Assembly (NCBI GenBank): GCA_026392515.1
Contig: JAPLBY010000010.1
Coordinates: 1 to 57,025, forward strand
Origin: Actinomycetota bacterium
GTDB lineage: Bacteria > Actinomycetota > Actinomycetes > S36-B12 > UBA5976
Direction: 5' to 3'
Length of the DNA stretch: 57,025 nt
Both the position numbers and the translations under genes were made by a program. Positions 52,815 through 57,025 of this stretch are shown here, piece after piece (positions within the stretch are counted from its first letter, which is position 1; each line of letters starts with the position of its first letter). The notes under the pieces are model-generated. The model worked only from the letters and a program-made list of their open reading frames with translations, was not told the origin of the DNA and searched no databases.

Positions 52815-53813
52815 TTAGTTGCCTGACTTGGCCAGCGCTAAGGCTGTCTTGTATGCCTTGCCGGTTAGGCCTGCATAGCCAGGAAATGGCTTCTTTGAGC
52901 ACTTTTCAACAGCATAGGTTGCCCACGCTGCGGCAGCTTTACCCTTGTCCGTGCCTGCTTTAGGAATGAACATGTAGGTAACCATTGAGACTTGGTAAGC
53001 ACCAGCAATCTTCTTGCCATAGTTCATAACAATCGATCCGTCAGCATTTACTTTTTGCTTAGATAGGAACTTTGAAGCTGCTTTAGCTGAAGGCTTGACG
53101 AACTCACCCTTAGCATTCTTTACTGCAACTTTTCCAAACTTAACGCTGCCAACATCTGAAAGGTCAACATAGCCGATTGCACTTGAAGTGCCCTTAACGG
53201 TGGTGGCCATTGCAGCTGAGTCTGCTACCGGAACGTCTTTAGCTCCAGTCCAAGCTCCGCCAACAGTCCAGCCACCGGCAGTCTGATTCAAAAAGTCCTG
53301 GAAGTTTTGGGATGTTCCAGAATTCTTGGAGCGGTATACAACGTTGATGTCAGTGCTAGGGAAAGTTGTCTTTGGATTGAGTGCCTTAATTGCTGGATCA
53401 TCCCACTTGGTTATTGTTCCCTTGAAAATTGCACTAATTGTTGCTGGATCAAGCTTCATGGAATTCACGCCCTTGACGTTGAACACGATTGCAATTGGTC
53501 CACCAATTACAGGGACGGTTACATAAGACGCTGGCTTAACTGTATCTGCTGCTGAATAGACAACATCTGAACCGCCAAAGTCTGTCTTTCCGGTTGCAAA
53601 GTCTGATCGTCCTGTGCCTGAACCAAGAGGGTTGTAATTAACTGTCGAACCAGTCTTGGCCTTGTATGCGGTTGCGCATCGCATAATAAAGTTGTTTGAG
53701 TAGGAAGAGCCTGAACCAGTGATATCAACTTCCGCTGCATTTGCCGGAGCTGCAGCGAAAAGTGAAGCTGTAACAGCGAATGCTGCTACTGCGCTTGCGA
53801 TTGTGCGGCGCAT
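52815..53813 (-). CDS. pstS: Phosphate ABC transporter substrate-binding protein
   Basis: 332 residues. Sec signal peptide (FAAAPANA, cleavage about residue 26) without a lipobox. Mature: ITGSGSSYSNNFIMRC, GSGTGRSDFATGKTDFGGSDV, YRSKNSGTSQNFQDFL (phosphate-binding SGTS). ATG 53813 behind AAAAGGAG. It has its own PHO box in the gap from pstB, so it can be expressed above the permease genes. Confidence 0.92.
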   Translation of the reverse strand: MRRTIASAVAAFAVTASLFAAAPANAAEVDITGSGSSYSNNFIMRCATAYKAKTGSTVNYNPLGSGTGRSDFATGKTDFGGSDVVYSAADTVKPASYVTVPVIGGPIAIVFNVKGVNSMKLDPATISAIFKGTITKWDDPAIKALNPKTTFPSTDINVVYRSKNSGTSQNFQDFLNQTAGGWTVGGAWTGAKDVPVADSAAMATTVKGTSSAIGYVDLSDVGSVKFGKVAVKNAKGEFVKPSAKAASKFLSKQKVNADGSIVMNYGKKIAGAYQVSMVTYMFIPKAGTDKGKAAAAWATYAVEKCSKKPFPGYAGLTGKAYKTALALAKSGN

Positions 53814-53900
53814 TTTTTCTCCTTTTAGATTTGACCGGTTTCTCCGGTACTTCTAAAGTTCAACATCAGTTAATTACCAGCAGTTTACATTCAGGAATCT

Positions 53901-53922
53901 TTCAGGTGATTTCTAGGTGAAC
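53901..53922 (-). promoter_or_regulatory. PHO box upstream of pstS
   Basis: On the minus strand, two 11-mers in tandem: GTTCACCTAGA then AATCACCTGAA, about 88 bases before the pstS ATG. The spacing (11) and the TCACC core match PhoP/RegX3-type binding sites of actinobacteria. Confidence 0.75.
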
Positions 53923-53935
53923 AATTGGTGTCGGA

Positions 53936-54772
53936 TTACCCGAATCGACCGTTCACATAATCTTCAGTGCGTGGATCATTTGGCGCTGAGAACAAGTTGT
54001 CGGTATTCCCGAATTCAACAACGTGACCAGGCTGTCCCTCTTCAGCTAAAAAGAATGCAGTCTGATCGGATACGCGCTGAGCCTGTTGCATGTTGTGGGT
54101 AACGATTACCACGGTCATGTCTGCTGAAAGTTCTCGAATAGTTTCTTCGATCCGACGAGTTGAACCTGGGTCAAGAGCTGAACACGGTTCATCCATCAAC
54201 AAAATATCTGGCGCTAGTGCTAAAGAACGAGCGATACATAGACGTTGTTGCTGTCCGCCAGATAGAGAACCTGCTGGTGCATCTAGGCGATCTTTTACTT
54301 CATTCCAAATACTTGCTCGATTGAGACAGCTTTCGACAAGTTCATTTTCGTCACGTGTGCGACGATTACTCAAACGCAGGCCAGCAAGCACATTACCTTT
54401 GATAGTCATGGTTGGGAATGGGTTCGGTTTTTGAAAGACCATACCTACACGTAGACGAATGCTGACTGGGTCAACGCCCGGGGCATAAATATCTTCGTTA
54501 TCTAAATAGATGGTTCCAGCTAAACCAGCACCTGGAATTAGTTCGTGCATCCGGTTAAGGGTGCGGAGAAAAGTTGACTTACCACAACCTGAAGGTCCAA
54601 TGAGGGCCGTAACGGAATTGGCTGGAAATTGAAGTGAAACGTCAGAAAGAACATGGCGCTCTTTGAACCAAACGTGAATGTTGCGAGCCTCGAGATGGCT
54701 TTCTCTATCCAACAAAGAGGTAGTTAGATTACTTGCCTGCACATCCATTGCAATTTCTCCTATTATCGTCAT
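53936..54772 (-). CDS. pstB: Phosphate ABC transporter ATP-binding protein
   Basis: 278 residues. Walker [12 protein letters not shown], signature [15 protein letters not shown], Walker [13 protein letters not shown], His-switch [12 protein letters not shown]. Two possible starts: ATG 54772 (GAGGAA ahead) and ATG 54748 (AGGAG ahead). Follows pstA by 22 bases. Energises the phosphate importer. Confidence 0.94.
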   Translation of the reverse strand: MTIIGEIAMDVQASNLTTSLLDRESHLEARNIHVWFKERHVLSDVSLQFPANSVTALIGPSGCGKSTFLRTLNRMHELIPGAGLAGTIYLDNEDIYAPGVDPVSIRLRVGMVFQKPNPFPTMTIKGNVLAGLRLSNRRTRDENELVESCLNRASIWNEVKDRLDAPAGSLSGGQQQRLCIARSLALAPDILLMDEPCSALDPGSTRRIEETIRELSADMTVVIVTHNMQQAQRVSDQTAFFLAEEGQPGHVVEFGNTDNLFSAPNDPRTEDYVNGRFG

Positions 54773-54794
54773 TTCATTCCTCGGTCTACTACTT

Positions 54795-55850
54795 TTACTT
54801 TTGATTACTTAGCATTCGAGTCGCAGCAAAAATCATTGCTACGACACTCAATAGCATTAGCGCGGCTGCCCACGCGCGAGCATTTCCGGTATCAAATCCA
54901 GCAGTTAAGTAAGAAAAGATATATGTAGGAAGTGTGGAAATGTCCCCAGAGAATGGATTCACATTTGTATTTGCATTAACTCGAGTTGTTACAAGAAGTG
55001 GCGCAGTTTCTCCAACTACGCGAGCAAGCCCTAATAAAATAGCTGTGATGAGCCCCGTTTTAGCTGCCGGGAAAATCACGAGAAAGAATGCGCGGCGTTG
55101 AGGTGCACCTAATGCAAGTGCCGCTGATCTAAGGTCTCCTGGCACCAACTTGAGAACTTCTTCACTCATTCGAATGATTGTTGGCAACATAAGGAGAACT
55201 AAGGCAGCAGATGCCAGCCAGCCAGCAGGTCTCGAGATTCCACTGGCCATAAATACTGCGTAAATGAATAGGCCAGAGACAATCGATGGCAATCCACTCA
55301 TTGCTTGTGCAAAGAAACGTACAGGTGAACGAAATCGACCGCGAGTTTCTGTCAAATACACAGCAACAGCAATTCCTAGTGGAACAGCCACCACAGTTGC
55401 AAGGCCTACAACTAAGAAACTTCCCAGCAATGCATGTCCCGCACCACCATAATCTAAAGACGTTGTGGTGGTTACGTAGACATTGTTCTGGTAAATGAAG
55501 TGCGGGGAAATGGCCTTGAGACCCCAGTTTATTACCGAGTAAAGAACTGAACCAAGCATTATCGAAACAAAAGTTGTGGCAAAAAGTACCACCACATTTA
55601 GGCTGGCATCTGCGATTCCGCGGCGTCCGCGCGTAGCCGCCGCAGCAATCCAGGAAGAAACCAGCTGTATTGGCAAGAAGATCAGTAAGAGTGCGATAGG
55701 CCCAGGAACTTGTAGAGCCTTTTGTATTCCGAATGTAATTGCCGCCGGAATCGCAGACGCCAGAACAATGATTATAGATACGGAACGAGAGCGAACTTTC
55801 CAGGGCGTAACGCCACCGTTTGGACGAGGTAAAGACTCTAAAGTTGCCAT
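54795..55850 (-). CDS. pstA: Phosphate ABC transporter permease PstA
   Basis: 351 residues, 6 or more helices, with a longer N-terminal membrane part than the E. coli protein. EAA-type loop region [20 protein letters not shown], and [21 protein letters not shown] 55850 shares its A with the pstC stop (TGATG). Confidence 0.92.
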   Translation of the reverse strand: MATLESLPRPNGGVTPWKVRSRSVSIIIVLASAIPAAITFGIQKALQVPGPIALLLIFLPIQLVSSWIAAAATRGRRGIADASLNVVVLFATTFVSIMLGSVLYSVINWGLKAISPHFIYQNNVYVTTTTSLDYGGAGHALLGSFLVVGLATVVAVPLGIAVAVYLTETRGRFRSPVRFFAQAMSGLPSIVSGLFIYAVFMASGISRPAGWLASAALVLLMLPTIIRMSEEVLKLVPGDLRSAALALGAPQRRAFFLVIFPAAKTGLITAILLGLARVVGETAPLLVTTRVNANTNVNPFSGDISTLPTYIFSYLTAGFDTGNARAWAAALMLLSVVAMIFAATRMLSNQK

Positions 55851-56800
55851 CACGATGCCATTCGTTTTTCAGACCGCTGCACAATACTTGTTGCGATCAT
55901 ATTGACGATTAAAGTCACGATGAAGAGAACAACTCCTGCTGCCATAAGTGCGCTCAATTCACTTGGTGTGGTCTCCCCAAATTTTGCGACAATAAGCGAC
56001 GGAATTGATCCACCACGTGGCTCTAGGATGTGATACCAGTTGGTATCGAAGATTAGATTAAGTACGAAGAAAATAGCAACGGTTTCGCCAAGCGCCCGAC
56101 CCAAGCCAAGAAGAATCCCGCCAAGTATTCCGCTCTTTGCTGTTGGAATAACTACTCGACGCATTGTCGAAAAATTAGTTCCTCCTAATGCGGTTGATGC
56201 AGAGATTAATTCTTTATCAACACGGCTCATGACTTCCCTGCTCACCGAGGTAATTATGGGAATAATCATGATCGCAACAGTCCACCCAGCCATAAAAGGT
56301 GAGCCCAAAGTATTTCCAGATGTGTTTCTAAAGAATGGAATGAACCCAAGATGTTGAGTTAGTAGTCCAGACCATTCCGATGCCTGCGGAACCAACACCA
56401 TCATTCCCCAAAGCCCAATCACCACAGATGGCAGTGCAGCAAGTAAGTCAATGAGCGAAGTTGCGATTTTTGAAATGCGTGGTGGTGCCATGTACTCAAT
56501 AAAGTAAGCAACTGAAACTGATGCAGGAACTGCGATAGCAAGCCCAACCATGGATATCAATACCGTTCCAACAATCATTGGAAGAATTTGAAATGTTCCA
56601 GGATTCGTCGTGTTGTCCCATGTAGAACCAGTTACAAATTTGATACCTTGCTCAGCAAAAGTCGTCCAAGATCGAAAGCTAAGAAAAATTAGGACTAGAA
56701 AAACTAAGGCCAATGTAAAAAATGAAGCAGCTGACGAAATTCCGAAAAATGCCCGATCGCCCTTGGCAACTTGGCGCGTATTCATTGGAGTGCGCTTCAT
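55850..56800 (-). CDS. pstC: Phosphate ABC transporter permease PstC
   Basis: 316 residues from ATG 56800 (MKRTPMNTRQ), GGGAG 10 bases ahead; a GTG at 56818 is in frame. Six helices; LIDLLAALPSVVIGLWGMMVLV and SREVMSRVDKELISASTALGGT are PstC signatures. First gene of the pstC-A-B unit; PHO box 52 bases upstream. Confidence 0.92.
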   Translation of the reverse strand: MKRTPMNTRQVAKGDRAFFGISSAASFFTLALVFLVLIFLSFRSWTTFAEQGIKFVTGSTWDNTTNPGTFQILPMIVGTVLISMVGLAIAVPASVSVAYFIEYMAPPRISKIATSLIDLLAALPSVVIGLWGMMVLVPQASEWSGLLTQHLGFIPFFRNTSGNTLGSPFMAGWTVAIMIIPIITSVSREVMSRVDKELISASTALGGTNFSTMRRVVIPTAKSGILGGILLGLGRALGETVAIFFVLNLIFDTNWYHILEPRGGSIPSLIVAKFGETTPSELSALMAAGVVLFIVTLIVNMIATSIVQRSEKRMAS

Positions 56801-56851
56801 ATCTAAACTCACTCCCACATACTAGAAAGTCAAGGGATATAAAGCGTGCAA

Positions 56852-56873
56852 ACTAGGTGAACACCAAGTGAAC
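56852..56873 (-). promoter_or_regulatory. PHO box upstream of pstC
   Basis: On the minus strand, GTTCACTTGGT followed directly by GTTCACCTAGT: two nearly identical 11-mers with a perfect GTTCAC core each, the textbook pattern for a PhoP/RegX3 operator. Located in the 87-base gap between the RegX3-like gene and pstC. Confidence 0.85.
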
Positions 56874-56887
56874 TGCTTTGAAATTCT

Positions 56888-57025
56888 TTACGCCTCGAAG
56901 CGATAACCCAAACCGCGAACGGTGGTTAAATACACCGGATTTGCTGGGTCTGGCTCGATTTTTGAACGAATTCGCTTTACGTGGACATCAAGGGTTTTCC
57001 CATCGCCTACATAGTTGGATCCCCA
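56888..57025 (-). CDS. regX3: RegX3/PhoB-like response regulator, C-terminal end (window edge)
   Basis: The last 45 residues of an OmpR/PhoB winged-helix protein: GKTLDVHVKRIRSKIEPDP and VYLTTVRGLGYRFEA. It fits RegX3, the phosphate-response regulator of actinobacteria, and it lies just before pstC with a PHO box in between. The receiver domain and the sensor kinase are outside the window, so RegX3 versus another PhoB-class regulator is not settled. Confidence 0.75.
   Translation of the reverse strand, partial: WGSNYVGDGKTLDVHVKRIRSKIEPDPANPVYLTTVRGLGYRFEA

Overview
The window reads as a chromosomal segment of a low- to mid-GC (by eye, mid-to-high 40s %) actinobacterium. Lineage markers are a GlnR-type regulator beside mycothiol synthase (mshD), CarD-ispD-ispF-cysS-rlmB, DUF3263, DUF3151 beside fba, DUF1416/DUF4395 with a thiosulfate sulfurtransferase, the thrC-MoaD-cold-shock run, a polyphosphate kinase followed by a NUDIX/histidine-phosphatase protein, and a RegX3-like regulator with pst genes. 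Genes are very tightly packed (many ATGA, TGATG or TAATG junctions), there are no mobile elements or CRISPR arrays, and many first genes look leaderless. This fits a streamlined freshwater actinobacterium of the acI/Nanopelagicales kind; that placement is inference.

Layout. 1-4.5 kb: a plus-strand homoprotocatechuate-type meta-cleavage cluster (semialdehyde dehydrogenase, class III extradiol dioxygenase, FAH-family isomerase/decarboxylase) followed by a ferredoxin and ferredoxin reductase; a cytochrome P450 lies at 5.9-7.1 kb, after an asparaginase II gene and a damaged dtd. 7-12 kb: YgfZ, a Fur-family repressor, nitrobindin, an unannotated 33-residue membrane protein, and a sulfur operon (DUF4395-sseA-DUF1416) preceded by a Cys-codon leader peptide. 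12-19 kb: glnR-mshD, two S51-type proteins (one with a CysS-like tail), ppk and mutT1. 19-31 kb: EamA permease, two tandem YczE-like proteins, FAD oxidoreductase, aldehyde dehydrogenase, a divergent ThDP decarboxylase, purC-purB-purD, and a class III aminotransferase. 31-39.5 kb: purA, DUF3151, fba, DedA, pyrE, cspA, MoaD, and thrC under a SAM riboswitch. 39.5-45.3 kb: a haem-type ABC importer, two divergent secreted proteins and a TetR repressor. 45.4-51 kb: tRNA-Thr, the SbtA/SbtB bicarbonate pair, rlmB, cysS, ispF, ispD, carD. 51-57 kb: two lipoproteins, pstS, pstB, pstA, pstC and the end of a RegX3-like regulator, with two clear PHO boxes.

How the genes work together. The first cluster opens and degrades an aromatic ring; the P450 with its ferredoxin pair may make the catechol. 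FAD oxidase, ThDP decarboxylase and aldehyde dehydrogenase share a 35-bp divergent promoter and could turn an amino acid into the one-carbon-shorter acid. Phosphate genes (pst, ppk, RegX3-like) form a PHO regulon. Sulfur and methionine-branch genes are controlled in cis by a Cys leader peptide and a SAM riboswitch.

Two highly conserved genes, dtd and purB, are interrupted by frame-shifting internal deletions that remove conserved residues. Both junctions sit at short possible direct repeats, so assembly or amplification error must be separated from real mutation.
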